DNA of 64,000 nt from CAYQUO01 sp964420835 (GCA_964420835.1 CAYQUO010000003.1:1-64000), one strand, 5' to 3'. Shown: positions 8,784 to 18,209, counted from the first letter of the stretch. Numbers and translations: made by a program. The notes: a model not told the origin generated them from the sequence alone.

Positions 8784-10475
8784 TTACTGGAGTTTGGTGG
8801 CATCCTGCCCTGATTTTTGTTCGGTTGTTTCGCCGGCTGGTTGTTTGACTCGTTCATCCATCAGGCCTTGGTAGGCTTCCATGAAATCGGCCATGCGTTC
8901 GTATTGACCTTCAAGCTCCGCTTGATAATCCAAATATTCTCGTTCAGCGATGCGGTTGGCCAGTTCCCTTTGGACCTCGGAAGGGTCGTAGACATCATCA
9001 AAGGTAAACAAAATATCTCCAACCCTGATGCTTACTGTTCCATAGTTGAACAATAAAGCTGTCAGCCACTTTTGGTTGAATTCGATACTTTGAATATTTT
9101 TAATCAGAGCGGACTTCGTCTCTTCTTTTCCGAGCGGTTTTTTGTTGATGTCGATAATCCTGTCGCCACTGATGACGTAAATATCATTCCGCCAGTCAAC
9201 ATATTGGTACAGCCACCATCCAGCCAGCACGGCACCCATCATCGCGCCGATGACGGTAAACGAACCTATTCTCCATAATTGAATAATTCCCGCTGCTCTT
9301 GTCAACCAGACAGTAACGAGAGCTAGTAACAACAAAGAGGGTAATAACAACCTCGCCAACAGGATCGACCAATGCGTTCGATAGACAATGGTATCCCCTC
9401 GCTCGAACCGCATTCTGAAAAGATTGTTCAACAATACCTGAATGCTTCCGGGTTGAATATAATGGGACACTTCTTCCTTCGCCTCTTCTTGATTGCCATC
9501 ATCCATCTTATAACGTTTGCGAAGGATGGACTGAATATTCTGTTTTTCAATCTCACTCCGCTGCTTGGAAGCCCGGTACCCCTGGGCTTCGACCATTGCA
9601 GCCACCTCTTGGGGATGTTTCAATCGGGGGAGTTCAATCATGCCCGTATATGTTCGAACGATTACATTCCCATACCCAAGCATCCTGCCCCATTGATCCG
9701 TTTCGACATTTACAGCAAGGATCATGTTCAAAGGCACTTCCTGTCGGCTGTCGTACAACATTACAACTTTTCTTTGATAGACCACCTTTCGGTCCGTAAT
9801 AATGACATAATCATTTGCCCAATCCACCACATTCCACCCCAGCCATGCACAAATACACAAGAGCAAGACAGAAAAAAGGAAAAGAACCAAGGTTTGATCG
9901 ATGGATATCAGCAAATTGATCCCGGTCAGGACAAGTGTCATGACCAACCCAGTGATCAGAGGAGCAGCCAAACTTGATATTAGATACCACGGATGTTGCC
10001 GGGCTATGAAATACAATATTTCCCCTTCGCTAAGCCACTTCAACCGGACCCTGCCAGCCAGATGATAACTGGCAATCATCAGGGAAATGGCTTGTTGAAA
10101 CCAGGCGTATTCGAGAATTAGGCTCTCAATGAGTTGTTTTGGAAAGCAAATAAGAACAACGCCACCCTCACCTGCCCAGGCATTCCCAAAATAAGTGGTT
10201 CCAGTCTCAAGGGCCTCATAACCGAACCAGTCGCCCTTCTTTAATACTATCGGGTTTGTGGAATTATCATCCACAGGCTGTGATATCCGAATCTCACCCT
10301 GGTAAATCAACAGGAATGTTTGAGCAACCTCACCCGCCCGGAATACGTTTTCCCCTCCTTTTATCTGCCTAACCTTAACATTAGGTATGATCGATTGGAA
10401 AAGCGTTGCATCCTTCTTGTGAAAGGGGTAGATCCTTCCCAGGAAGTCCGTTAGATCCTCAGGTGGTATGACCAT
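8784..10475 (-). CDS. cNMP-binding domain protein with two membrane/bPH2 units
   Basis: A 563-aa protein with an unusual layout. Residues about 15-130 form a cyclic-nucleotide-binding-like jelly roll (KGGENVFRAGE, LIYQGEIRI, KKGDWFGYEAL). Two hydrophobic hairpins follow (about 165-215 and 365-415), each leading into a bacterial PH-like (bPH2/YdbS-type) domain. The two units share the pattern VDWxND-YVI-(T/S)x(D/G)R, so the membrane/PH part is an internal duplication. The C-terminal ~60 residues are charged and probably coiled coil. bPH2 proteins are membrane-associated with poorly known roles; the jelly roll may sense a nucleotide or act only as a scaffold. It lies between clpC and def. An in-frame ATG six bases after a TATATT sequence suggests a near-leaderless start. 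Confidence 0.78.
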   Translation of the reverse strand: MVIPPEDLTDFLGRIYPFHKKDATLFQSIIPNVKVRQIKGGENVFRAGEVAQTFLLIYQGEIRISQPVDDNSTNPIVLKKGDWFGYEALETGTTYFGNAWAGEGGVVLICFPKQLIESLILEYAWFQQAISLMIASYHLAGRVRLKWLSEGEILYFIARQHPWYLISSLAAPLITGLVMTLVLTGINLLISIDQTLVLFLFSVLLLCICAWLGWNVVDWANDYVIITDRKVVYQRKVVMLYDSRQEVPLNMILAVNVETDQWGRMLGYGNVIVRTYTGMIELPRLKHPQEVAAMVEAQGYRASKQRSEIEKQNIQSILRKRYKMDDGNQEEAKEEVSHYIQPGSIQVLLNNLFRMRFERGDTIVYRTHWSILLARLLLPSLLLLALVTVWLTRAAGIIQLWRIGSFTVIGAMMGAVLAGWWLYQYVDWRNDIYVISGDRIIDINKKPLGKEETKSALIKNIQSIEFNQKWLTALLFNYGTVSIRVGDILFTFDDVYDPSEVQRELANRIAEREYLDYQAELEGQYERMADFMEAYQGLMDERVKQPAGETTEQKSGQDATKLQ

Positions 10476-10581
10476 GATTGAATATAACCTTTTTTACCAA
10501 GAGGCTGGTTTTCGCGGTTATCCATTGGCGGGTTTTTGCAGCGAATTGCCCCAAAGGCCGAAGCGATGCCCCAGGGAGAGG

Positions 10582-13038
10582 TTATCCTCCTTTTCCCGCC
10601 TTCTTTTCTTCCTTGGCAAATATGATCTTTTTGTTATCATCCACATCCACAACTACTGTATCACCGTCAACGAATTCCCCGGAAAGCAGGCTGACAGACA
10701 ACGGGCTCTCGACAAATTTTTGCAAAGCCCTTCTCAATGGCCTGGCACCGAAAGTGGAATCATAACCTTCCTCAGCCATCCATTGACGTGCTGCTTCACT
10801 TAAATGTACCTTCAAACCATGTTCGGATAAACGATCCTGTACCTCTTTCATTTGCAAATCGACAATCTTCAGCATTTGTTCTTTGGTCAAAGGTGAAAAG
10901 ATGATGATTTCATCTATCCGATTAAGGAACTCCGGTCTGAACGTGCTCTTAAGGGCTTTGTCGATCTTGTCTTGTGCTTCGCGATCCTCATCAGTTCCAG
11001 TAGACTGAAGGAATCCCAGCGTACCTCCTTTTTTCACAAATTCAGTGCCCAGGTTGCTCGTCATGATCAAGACAGTGTTGCGAAAATCCACCACCCTTCC
11101 CTGCCCATCCGTCAACCGGCCATCGTCCAGAATTTGAAGAAGTGAATTCCACACCTCGGGATGCGCCTTTTCTATCTCATCGAAAAGAATGACACGGTAT
11201 GGCCGCCTTCTGACGGCTTCGGTTAACTGCCCGCCTTCTTCATACCCAACGTATCCTGGCGGTGCTCCAAACAAGCGCGAGGCGGTATGCTGCTCACGAT
11301 ATTCACTCATATCCAGGCGCACCAGTGCATCTTCATCATCGAAGAGGAACTCCGCCAGAGCCTTTGCAAGTTCGGTTTTCCCCACCCCCGATGGGCCAAT
11401 GAAAATGAATGAACCGGTTGGGCGGCGTGGATCTTTTAATCCGGACCTGGCTCTACGAATGGCGTCTGAGATGGCCTGGACCGCTTCATCCTGCCCAATT
11501 ATGTGCTCATGCAGGCGTTCTTCCATTTTTAGCAACCGCTGGGCTTCTGTTTCCATCATTTGTGTCACCGGGATGCCCGTCCACTGGTGCACAACCGAGG
11601 CGATATCATCCACATCGACCACCTCGTCCAGTTTGTGTTCGTCTTCCCATTTATCACGCCGGTTGTTGAACTCCTCTTCCGTACGTAACCGTTCCGCTTT
11701 CATCCTGGCAGCCCGCTCATAATCCCTTTCCACCCCCGCCTGTTCTTCTTCGGCCTTTAACCGATCGATCTCGCTTTTCATCTGTTTGAGATCGTCAGGC
11801 AGAGAATATAAGGCTACGCGCAGTTTTGCTGCGGCCTCATCCAATAAATCGATCGCCTTGTCCGGCAGATGCCTGTCTGTTACGTACCTTGACGACAATC
11901 GGGCGGCTGCCACGATTGCTTCATCCGAGAAACGCACTTTGTGATGTGCTTCATAGCGGTCTCGTAAACCATTCAGCATTTTGATCGTATTTTCAACACT
12001 TGGCTCCTCAACATACACGGGCGCAAACCTACGTTCAAGCGCTGAATCTTTCTCAATAAACTTATGGTATTCGTCAAGTGTAGTTGCACCTACACATTGC
12101 AGTTCTCCCCTGGCCAGGGCCGGTTTTAGCATATTGGATGCATCCATGGCACCTTGTGCAGCACCGGCGCCTACCACCGTATGCAGTTCATCGACAAATA
12201 AGATGATTTCCCCGGCCGAACGTTGCACCTCTTCGATCGCGGCTTTCAGCCGCTCTTCAAACTCCCCCCGAAATCTGGACCCGGCGATCATCGCGCCCAA
12301 ATCAAGGGCAATGACCTTCTTCCCCGAAAGAATCTCCGGAACGTCATTGGCGGCAATCTTCTGGGCAAGGCCTTCAACAATGGCTGTTTTCCCTACCCCA
12401 GCCTCTCCGATCAGCACAGGGTTGTTTTTCGTCCGCCGCGAAAGGATCTGCATCACCCGGCTGATCTCGGTATCCCGGCCAATTACTGGATCAAGTTTGC
12501 CCTCCCGCGACTGTTGGGTGAGGTCCCGGGAATATTTCTCCAGGGTTCGAAACCGGGTTTCCGCCTGGGGATCGGTAACTCTTTGTCCTCCCCTCATTTG
12601 TACCACGGCATCATACACCCGCTCTCTCGTCAGACCAGCACCCTCCAGCAATCGGGCGGCAGGTGTATTCTTTTCACTCAATATCGCAAGGAAAATGTGT
12701 TCGGTTGATATGTAGTCATCCTTCAACCGGCTGGCCTCTTCGTTTGCCAAATCGATGATTCTTTTTACTCGCGGTGTTATAAAAATCTGGCCGGCGCCAC
12801 CGCCGAAAATGCTGGCTTTTGGGCTTGTTCTGAGTATGTAATCCAAACGTTCCGAAATTGCAATTGGGTCGACCTTTAATGTCTCCAGAATCTGTGGGAT
12901 CACTCCCTGTGGTTGTTCGATCAAGGCCAGAAGGATATGTTCGGTATCAATCTGGTTATGTCCGTACCGTTGAATGATCTCTGCAGCCCGCTGTGCAGCT
13001 TCCTGGGCCCTTTCTGTAAATCGGTCAAAACGCATCAT
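10582..13038 (-). CDS. clpC: ATP-dependent Clp protease ATP-binding subunit ClpC
   Basis: About 818 aa, Hsp100/AAA+ unfoldase. In order: an N-terminal double Clp_N repeat (about 1-145), first AAA module (Walker A GEAGVGKT, Walker B LFVDELH), a middle region with a UVR-like helix pair (IDRLKAEEEQ...DYERAARMKAE) as in ClpC rather than ClpB, second AAA module (GPSGVGKT) and C-terminal D2-small domain. An LGF tripeptide in the second module sits where the ClpP-docking loop is expected. It unfolds substrates for ClpP. The frame allows a start at 13062, but that ATG lies in the ribosome site (AAAAGGACGG) of the ATG at 13038, which is chosen. An extended -10 promoter lies just upstream. No clpP or mcsAB is nearby. 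Confidence 0.94.
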   Translation of the reverse strand: MMRFDRFTERAQEAAQRAAEIIQRYGHNQIDTEHILLALIEQPQGVIPQILETLKVDPIAISERLDYILRTSPKASIFGGGAGQIFITPRVKRIIDLANEEASRLKDDYISTEHIFLAILSEKNTPAARLLEGAGLTRERVYDAVVQMRGGQRVTDPQAETRFRTLEKYSRDLTQQSREGKLDPVIGRDTEISRVMQILSRRTKNNPVLIGEAGVGKTAIVEGLAQKIAANDVPEILSGKKVIALDLGAMIAGSRFRGEFEERLKAAIEEVQRSAGEIILFVDELHTVVGAGAAQGAMDASNMLKPALARGELQCVGATTLDEYHKFIEKDSALERRFAPVYVEEPSVENTIKMLNGLRDRYEAHHKVRFSDEAIVAAARLSSRYVTDRHLPDKAIDLLDEAAAKLRVALYSLPDDLKQMKSEIDRLKAEEEQAGVERDYERAARMKAERLRTEEEFNNRRDKWEDEHKLDEVVDVDDIASVVHQWTGIPVTQMMETEAQRLLKMEERLHEHIIGQDEAVQAISDAIRRARSGLKDPRRPTGSFIFIGPSGVGKTELAKALAEFLFDDEDALVRLDMSEYREQHTASRLFGAPPGYVGYEEGGQLTEAVRRRPYRVILFDEIEKAHPEVWNSLLQILDDGRLTDGQGRVVDFRNTVLIMTSNLGTEFVKKGGTLGFLQSTGTDEDREAQDKIDKALKSTFRPEFLNRIDEIIIFSPLTKEQMLKIVDLQMKEVQDRLSEHGLKVHLSEAARQWMAEEGYDSTFGARPLRRALQKFVESPLSVSLLSGEFVDGDTVVVDVDDNKKIIFAKEEKKAGKGG

Positions 13039-13083
13039 AAGGAACCGTCCTTTTATTTTCAACCTTTAGAATGGCTTGCAAGG

Positions 13084-13113
13084 ATTATAGCATTCCATTT
13101 CTTAAAGCACCAA
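13084..13113 (-). promoter_or_regulatory. Candidate clpC promoter (extended -10)
   Basis: Reading leftward, TTGGTG is followed after 18 bases by TGC-TATAAT, a perfect -10 with the TGn extension that can compensate for a weak -35. The predicted start is near 13077, about 40 bases before the clpC ATG. No CIRCE inverted repeat or CtsR-like direct repeat was seen in the 250-bp intergenic region, which is AT-rich and otherwise featureless. Confidence 0.5.
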
Positions 13114-13260
13114 GATAACTGTATATGAACTCTATAAGAAATGGCCTGGTGACCCAAAGAATAATATTCCACAATTACAGGCGAACCATAATAAATGGTC
13201 AAAGTCCATTTCCTTGGAAAGGGGAAAATCTTCGGTATTAATTCCAATTTGTCTAATTAA

Positions 13261-13290
13261 TTGCGATTGCCATTCTTCCGGATGTAAAAT
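13261..13290 (+). promoter_or_regulatory. Candidate promoter of GNAT gene, leaderless
   Basis: TTGCGA is followed after 18 bases by TAAAAT, and the ATG of the GNAT gene begins six bases later. Transcription would start at or beside the start codon, and no ribosome site precedes the ATG, which matches a leaderless message. Confidence 0.4.
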
Positions 13291-13296
13291 AACCTA

Positions 13297-14268
13297 ATGG
13301 CAGCATTTCAAATTGTACCCACCCCTGAACTGCGCAAGATCAATATCCATCGGGATTTGCTTCCAGTTGCCGACCTGATCGAGCTTTGCTTTGGAGAACA
13401 CATGGATTTGGATGGGAAAGCCTACCTCCGCCAGATCCGCAGGGCAGCCGGTTTCCCTTTCGAAATCCGTACCATAAAAGGTTGTAATGAACTGGTCACT
13501 TACCCTATCTACGGGTATGTATGGGAGGAGGCAAACCAGGTCGTTGGGAATCTCACACTGATCCCTTCCCACGCCCACGGCATCTGGCGCTACCTGATAG
13601 CGAATGTTGCAGTCCATCCAAACCATCGCAATAAAGGGATTGGCCGGGCCTTGACAGAAAAAGGGATACAACATATCAGGGATTGCGGAGCGGATGCTGC
13701 ATGGCTTCAGGTGCGCGCGGATAATCCAATAGCCATTCACTTGTACGAAAGCCTTGGCATGGTTGAACGGGTGATCAGAACAACCTGGGAAAGCAGCCGG
13801 GACAGCATCATGGAAAAGCCCATACCTCAAGGGATCCGGGTTGTAAACAAACAACGACAGCAGGATTGGCCACTCCAACTGGAATGGCTGCAAACCACAT
13901 ATCCGCCTGAAGTTGCCTGGCAGTTGCCATTTAATCCGCGAAAACTGGAGCCTTCCATCTGGAATAAAATAATCAATTCATTCCAGTATGAGAGTTACCG
14001 CCATTGGACGGTATTTTCCGGCAGCGAACCGGTGGGTTTCGCCTCTTGGGAAGGCGCCTCCCGTTACGCAGATGTATTATGGCTGGCGTTTCCACCGCAT
14101 GTGGACCCCAAAATTGCCGAGGCTCTTCTTTACACGGTTTGCTGGTCTTCTCAAAACTCACGGCCGATCCATGTCAATTACCCTGAGGGGCAATTGTCCA
14201 CCTCATTTCATGCGGCCGGGTTTTTCCCGGTAAACACATTGATCTGGATGGAAATGAAGTTCCGATAG
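13297..14268 (+). CDS. Two-domain GNAT N-acetyltransferase-like protein
   Basis: A 323-aa protein. The first GNAT domain (about residues 10-165) has the acetyl-CoA binding motif A, NVAVHPNHRNKGIGRAL, near 108-124, and the motif B end NPIAIHLYESLGM near 145-157. The second half (about 185-323) looks like a second, degenerate GNAT fold ending in a beta-strand-rich tail, without a clear pyrophosphate loop. Substrate unknown: small molecule or protein amine. Monocistronic or followed by the small holin-like gene 80 bp downstream. The ATG sits directly after a -10-like sequence without a ribosome site. Confidence 0.82.
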   Translation: MAAFQIVPTPELRKINIHRDLLPVADLIELCFGEHMDLDGKAYLRQIRRAAGFPFEIRTIKGCNELVTYPIYGYVWEEANQVVGNLTLIPSHAHGIWRYLIANVAVHPNHRNKGIGRALTEKGIQHIRDCGADAAWLQVRADNPIAIHLYESLGMVERVIRTTWESSRDSIMEKPIPQGIRVVNKQRQQDWPLQLEWLQTTYPPEVAWQLPFNPRKLEPSIWNKIINSFQYESYRHWTVFSGSEPVGFASWEGASRYADVLWLAFPPHVDPKIAEALLYTVCWSSQNSRPIHVNYPEGQLSTSFHAAGFFPVNTLIWMEMKFR

Positions 14269-14348
14269 ACCGATCGGGCAACCAGTTTCCAACCATCTCG
14301 TATATACAATCAAGAACGGAATTGGAAGGATGCAAAAGCCTGATCATT

Positions 14349-14732
14349 ATGAAGCGATTCTTTTTACGGTTGGCCATTAACGCAGTTGCCCTGTATGTTG
14401 CCCTGGCGTTGATGTCAGGGCATGGAATCCAATCACAAAGTAAGGATTGGCTGGGGATCCTGGGTTTGGCGCTCGTCTTTGGTTTGATTAATGCCATCCT
14501 CCGACCCATTTTGGTTGTCGTCGGCTGCCCTTTCCTGGTGCTCACATTGGGTCTGGGGACCTTATTGATCAACACTCTTCTCTTCTACCTGGCAGGATGG
14601 ATTGGCAGCCATTTTGGTTTTGGGTTCAGCGTGAACGGTTTTTGGCCTGCATTTCTAGGCGCGATGATTGTCAGCCTGGTCAGCCTGGTTCTATCCAAAC
14701 TCTTAAAAGGAGAAAAGCGAAAACGGGACTAA
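14349..14732 (+). CDS. Phage holin family 4-like small membrane protein
   Basis: A 127-aa integral membrane protein with four hydrophobic segments (about 5-20, 36-52, 58-78, 92-112) and a basic C-terminus. The pattern LVFGLINAILRPILVVVGCPFLVLTLGL..LLINTLLF is diagnostic for the widespread holin 4_2/YvlD family, which despite its name is a chromosomal membrane protein of unknown function, not a lysis gene. The ATG at 14349 is preferred over an upstream TTG at 14322 because it begins the usual Lys-Arg-preceded first helix. A strong bidirectional terminator follows immediately. Confidence 0.85.
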   Translation: MKRFFLRLAINAVALYVALALMSGHGIQSQSKDWLGILGLALVFGLINAILRPILVVVGCPFLVLTLGLGTLLINTLLFYLAGWIGSHFGFGFSVNGFWPAFLGAMIVSLVSLVLSKLLKGEKRKRD

Positions 14733-14736
14733 AAAA

Positions 14737-14766
14737 AGCGAGGTGGATTGGGAATCTCACCTCGCT
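14737..14766. terminator. Bidirectional intrinsic terminator
   Basis: AGCGAGGTG pairs with CACCTCGCT, extended inward by GATT/AATC with one unpaired base and a GGG loop. An A-run precedes the left arm and a T-run follows the right arm, so the hairpin has a U-tract on both strands. It ends both the rightward holin-like gene and the leftward Agl23-NHL gene, whose stop codon is 15 bp away. Confidence 0.88.
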
Positions 14767-14780
14767 TTTTTCCTTGTTTC

Positions 14781-17700
14781 TTATTGAGATGGCAGGGCTA
14801 ACCGAAGAATAGTGTTGTTACCGGCATCGGTGAACCAGATAAAACCATCATCGTCCACCGTAATCCCCGAGGTCAGGCTGCCAATATCCGATTCCCCCGC
14901 CCAGTCTGTGTATCCGCGAATAAAAGTTCCGTCGGAGGCGAACTCCAGGATCCTGTACCCTTCCGGGTCTGTGGAGAGAATGTGGTCATTCCTCATCCAG
15001 GTCAGGTAAGGTTTATTTTCAAGAGATTGCCCAAACCAGCCATAAATGTCCCATTCCCGGCTTGGAAGGTAATTGGCTGAACCCGTGTTATATGAAAAGA
15101 CCTGGATGCGTTGGTTCCAAGTGTCTGCAACGTAAATGTCGCCGTTCGCTGCTGCCGCCAGCCCAACAGGCTCATCAAATTTGCCTGCTTCCATCCCGGC
15201 GCCGCCAAACTGTCCAATATATTTCCCATCCGGGTTAAATATCACAACCCGTTTATTACCGGTATCAGAAACCAGGACCTGTCCCTGCAGATTGATTTCA
15301 ACATCCCTCGGCCCCCAAAATGCATCCGGGTTTTCTCCCTGGCCAAAGTAACCCCACATCTTAATGAAATTTCCATCAGAAGAAAATTTCTGAACCCTAT
15401 GGTTCCAGGTATCTGCCACGAACACCGAGCCATCACCTCCAACCGCAATGCCCCAAGGTTCATTGAAGGTGCCGCCAGGTGCAGCCCCGGAATTTACATC
15501 AGCAAATGTGCCCCACGTCCCCAGGAACTCTCCGGATGCTGAGAAATGTTGTATTCGGTGATTGCGGGAATCGGCAACATATAATGTGCCATCCGGCCCA
15601 AAGGCAAGATCACGCGGAGCGTTGAACTGGCCTTCCCCGCTACCGTTCCTGCCTACTCGCAGATCCGCAGGCAAGGAGAGAATCTTGCCTTCGTAAGGAT
15701 CTGTTTCCATTGACTCAGACACCGGTTCCGGCAATATTCCATAATTCCAGATCTTAGCAGCGATATCCTTGCGGATATAGAAACGCATTTGGCTGCTTGG
15801 TTGCCAGGTTTCCACTTTATAGGTGTTATCTCCGGTGATTTCTGAAAGCAGCCTGTAATTCCTGTTCAGCCAGACCTGAAAAAGCGCCGAACGCATTCGC
15901 GAGTCCATTAATGCTTTGGTTATCCGCTCCCAGGTCAAATTAAAATAACTTTGATTTGGCCACCACAGCCGAACATAATCAAAAGAAACGAACTTGTCCT
16001 TGACGATGGGCTCCATCCTGCCCATTGTTGCATCCCCTGCAATGATCAAGGGAAATTCGGAAAGGTCACGGGTCGGCTTGTCAGTATACCAGCGGTGATT
16101 GGGGTAATTTCTCAGGTACCACCAGTAAGGATAAAGGCAATCATTATCATATGCAACCTGAATGTCAGTCCCCCCTGTCAGGCGCCGGGAAATATCCTCA
16201 ACCTCATTCATCACCAGTTTGGGGCCAGGTGCTGCGTGAGCATAAACGAGATATTCGGTCGCATAATCATAATTTATGAATGCAGCCCTGTAGGCGCTTC
16301 TGGCAGTCAACATCGCCATGATGGTGAAAAAGAACACGGCACAAAGCCTGGCTATTTCATTCCCCGTCCAGTTGCGTAACAAATAAACCATGCCTGCCCC
16401 GCTTCCGATCATCACCATTACTGACAGGAGGAATGTGCTGGTCGTCTGCAGTTGTTCGAGCGTTTTCCCCTGAAAGGGGGGTTGATCTCCCAACAAACTC
16501 CCGGTCACTGCTGCCAGTGATAATAGAAAGACAGGGATCAGGGCAATACCAATTAAGGTTTTATTGCCCATGATCTTTCGCCAGGGGGATACCTCAACCA
16601 GGCAGGCAAGTCCCCAGGCTGCCGATAAAAGAAATGGCCAGGCGATATGTACGGTCAACCAGGGCATCTTTTCACCGGCCAGGGAATATGCCACCAGGCT
16701 GGTTGCGGACCAAAAAATTAAGAGGGAGAGAATTGGCAGGCGGGTGGCCGACCCATGTGAGGCAAATTCACCAAATTGGAGATTTTCTTCGGCCATGCCC
16801 TCCCGGATTAATTGGAATCCGGGGAATGAAGAGAACAATCTTTTTCTGAACCCATAATAGAAGGCCAGGATTGTACCGAAAATTCCCAGGAATTCATAAA
16901 CCGGCATTTGGACAAGCACAAAGTAGTACCATGGCTGGCTCCCACGTTGCACGCCCTGTTGCGAAAGCCAATATCCCAATGAGCCAACCAGGCCGGTGAA
17001 GAAACCCAGCCCGTTTGTAAAAAATGTAGTATACAAAACGATAAATATTGAATAAAAAATTGCTGCGTTCGCCAGCCACACCATGGGTTTCCACCATAAA
17101 CCCAACAGAATGGAAACAACAAACAAGGTGACAACGAAAATGGCGGTGTGGGTCGCCCCTGTGGTGCTGTAATCCAGCGGATCCCATCCCACAAGTTTGA
17201 CTGGAAAGGCGCTCAACTGAGGCAATATCAGGCTGCCAACAAGCAACAACAGGTCAAAACTGCGCTCGGAGCGGATTTCGCTCCAGCCAAGATTCCGGAT
17301 CAGGGTGATTATTCCAATAACTGCTGACAGTAAAGCCAGGGAAAGAAAAATCCCTTGGGTGACCTGGTACATATCAATTGAGCCCGCTAGGAAAGATGTT
17401 GTTGTTTCTGTGGATTGGGCTAAGGGGATTGAATCGGCCATGGGTTTTTCTGACGAATTCCAGATTGCCAGACCCAAAGCCGCCAACAAGAAAAGGAAAG
17501 CCCCCAGCAAGGTGAATATAAAAAGTCGTCGTTGTATCTGACCAGTCCATTCTTTCCGGCTGATCCTGACCAAAAAATAGATCCCGAGAAACAATAAAAG
17601 TTGGGCAGAATAAATATATGCTGTTTCTTTTGCCGTGAAATGAAGCACCAGGGAGAGGGTTAGTAAATAGAGGGATGGGCGATCCCCCAATTCCAAATAT

Positions 17701-18209
17701 CGAAGAACAGCATAAATTGTCATCACCCCCAAAAGCTCGATGATGCCTTCATTTCTCGTATATCTTCCATAATAAAGCATAAACGGGGATATTAGAAACA
17801 AAAGACCCGCCAGGGTTGCTCCCAATCTTCCGAGGTAGCGCCGAAAACCAAAAAGAACGAATGCAACAGCAGCGATACTGAATACCGCTGCCGGAACCCG
17901 TGCAGAAAAATCGCTGTCACCCAGAAGAAAAAAAGACAGGGCGATCAGGTGAAATTGTAATGGCCCGTGTGTAACCGGGTCATGGCGATAACCCCGGCCC
18001 TGGTACAGGTCGAATGAAGGCACAACATGGTTGACCTCATCATGGCTCATGACTCTCAGGCCGACATTATAAAAACGGCTGACAACAGCCAGCACCAAGA
18101 TTATTACGATGATACAAGTTTCAATCGTCAAGTTGGGAACAAATTTTTTCAACGGTTGATCGAGCCAGGATTGATGATGCATTGATGGAGTTGATTCAGT
18201 TGAGGTCAT
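14781..18209 (-). CDS. Agl23-like GT-C membrane protein fused to NHL beta-propeller
   Basis: A 1142-aa fusion. Residues about 30-720 are a polytopic GT-C region resembling the TIGR03663 'flippase activity-associated protein Agl23' family: the first outer loop carries MSHDEVNHV (acidic pair near 54-57) followed by a DPVTHGPLQFH segment and a YYGRYTRNE loop. The C-terminal ~290 residues contain about six NHL-type blades, with repeats such as LYVADSRNHRIQ, VFVADTWNHRVQ, VLVSDTGNKRVV and IYVADTWNQRIQ, predicted to fold as an extracytoplasmic propeller. Agl23 is tied to archaeal N-glycosylation; here transfer of a lipid-linked sugar to a surface protein is inferred. Its ATG overlaps the TAA of the upstream lipoprotein gene by one base (TAATG), so both are probably co-translated. 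An intrinsic terminator follows. Confidence 0.82.
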   Translation of the reverse strand: MTSTESTPSMHHQSWLDQPLKKFVPNLTIETCIIVIILVLAVVSRFYNVGLRVMSHDEVNHVVPSFDLYQGRGYRHDPVTHGPLQFHLIALSFFLLGDSDFSARVPAAVFSIAAVAFVLFGFRRYLGRLGATLAGLLFLISPFMLYYGRYTRNEGIIELLGVMTIYAVLRYLELGDRPSLYLLTLSLVLHFTAKETAYIYSAQLLLFLGIYFLVRISRKEWTGQIQRRLFIFTLLGAFLFLLAALGLAIWNSSEKPMADSIPLAQSTETTTSFLAGSIDMYQVTQGIFLSLALLSAVIGIITLIRNLGWSEIRSERSFDLLLLVGSLILPQLSAFPVKLVGWDPLDYSTTGATHTAIFVVTLFVVSILLGLWWKPMVWLANAAIFYSIFIVLYTTFFTNGLGFFTGLVGSLGYWLSQQGVQRGSQPWYYFVLVQMPVYEFLGIFGTILAFYYGFRKRLFSSFPGFQLIREGMAEENLQFGEFASHGSATRLPILSLLIFWSATSLVAYSLAGEKMPWLTVHIAWPFLLSAAWGLACLVEVSPWRKIMGNKTLIGIALIPVFLLSLAAVTGSLLGDQPPFQGKTLEQLQTTSTFLLSVMVMIGSGAGMVYLLRNWTGNEIARLCAVFFFTIMAMLTARSAYRAAFINYDYATEYLVYAHAAPGPKLVMNEVEDISRRLTGGTDIQVAYDNDCLYPYWWYLRNYPNHRWYTDKPTRDLSEFPLIIAGDATMGRMEPIVKDKFVSFDYVRLWWPNQSYFNLTWERITKALMDSRMRSALFQVWLNRNYRLLSEITGDNTYKVETWQPSSQMRFYIRKDIAAKIWNYGILPEPVSESMETDPYEGKILSLPADLRVGRNGSGEGQFNAPRDLAFGPDGTLYVADSRNHRIQHFSASGEFLGTWGTFADVNSGAAPGGTFNEPWGIAVGGDGSVFVADTWNHRVQKFSSDGNFIKMWGYFGQGENPDAFWGPRDVEINLQGQVLVSDTGNKRVVIFNPDGKYIGQFGGAGMEAGKFDEPVGLAAAANGDIYVADTWNQRIQVFSYNTGSANYLPSREWDIYGWFGQSLENKPYLTWMRNDHILSTDPEGYRILEFASDGTFIRGYTDWAGESDIGSLTSGITVDDDGFIWFTDAGNNTILRLALPSQ

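Noticed and set aside
11981..12715. Plus-strand 244-aa frame opposite clpC
   Set aside because: It is a serine- and arginine-rich shadow of the conserved clpC coding strand with no family features.
13059..13247. Minus-strand 62-aa frame before clpC
   Set aside because: It covers the clpC promoter and has no ribosome site or domain; it is intergenic AT-rich sequence.
13039..13296. CIRCE or CtsR operator in front of clpC
   Set aside because: No TTAGCACTC/GAGTGCTAA inverted repeat or heptad direct repeat was found by eye.
14349..14732. Holin-like gene as a sign of a prophage
   Set aside because: The family is a common chromosomal membrane protein and no endolysin, structural or integrase gene is near.
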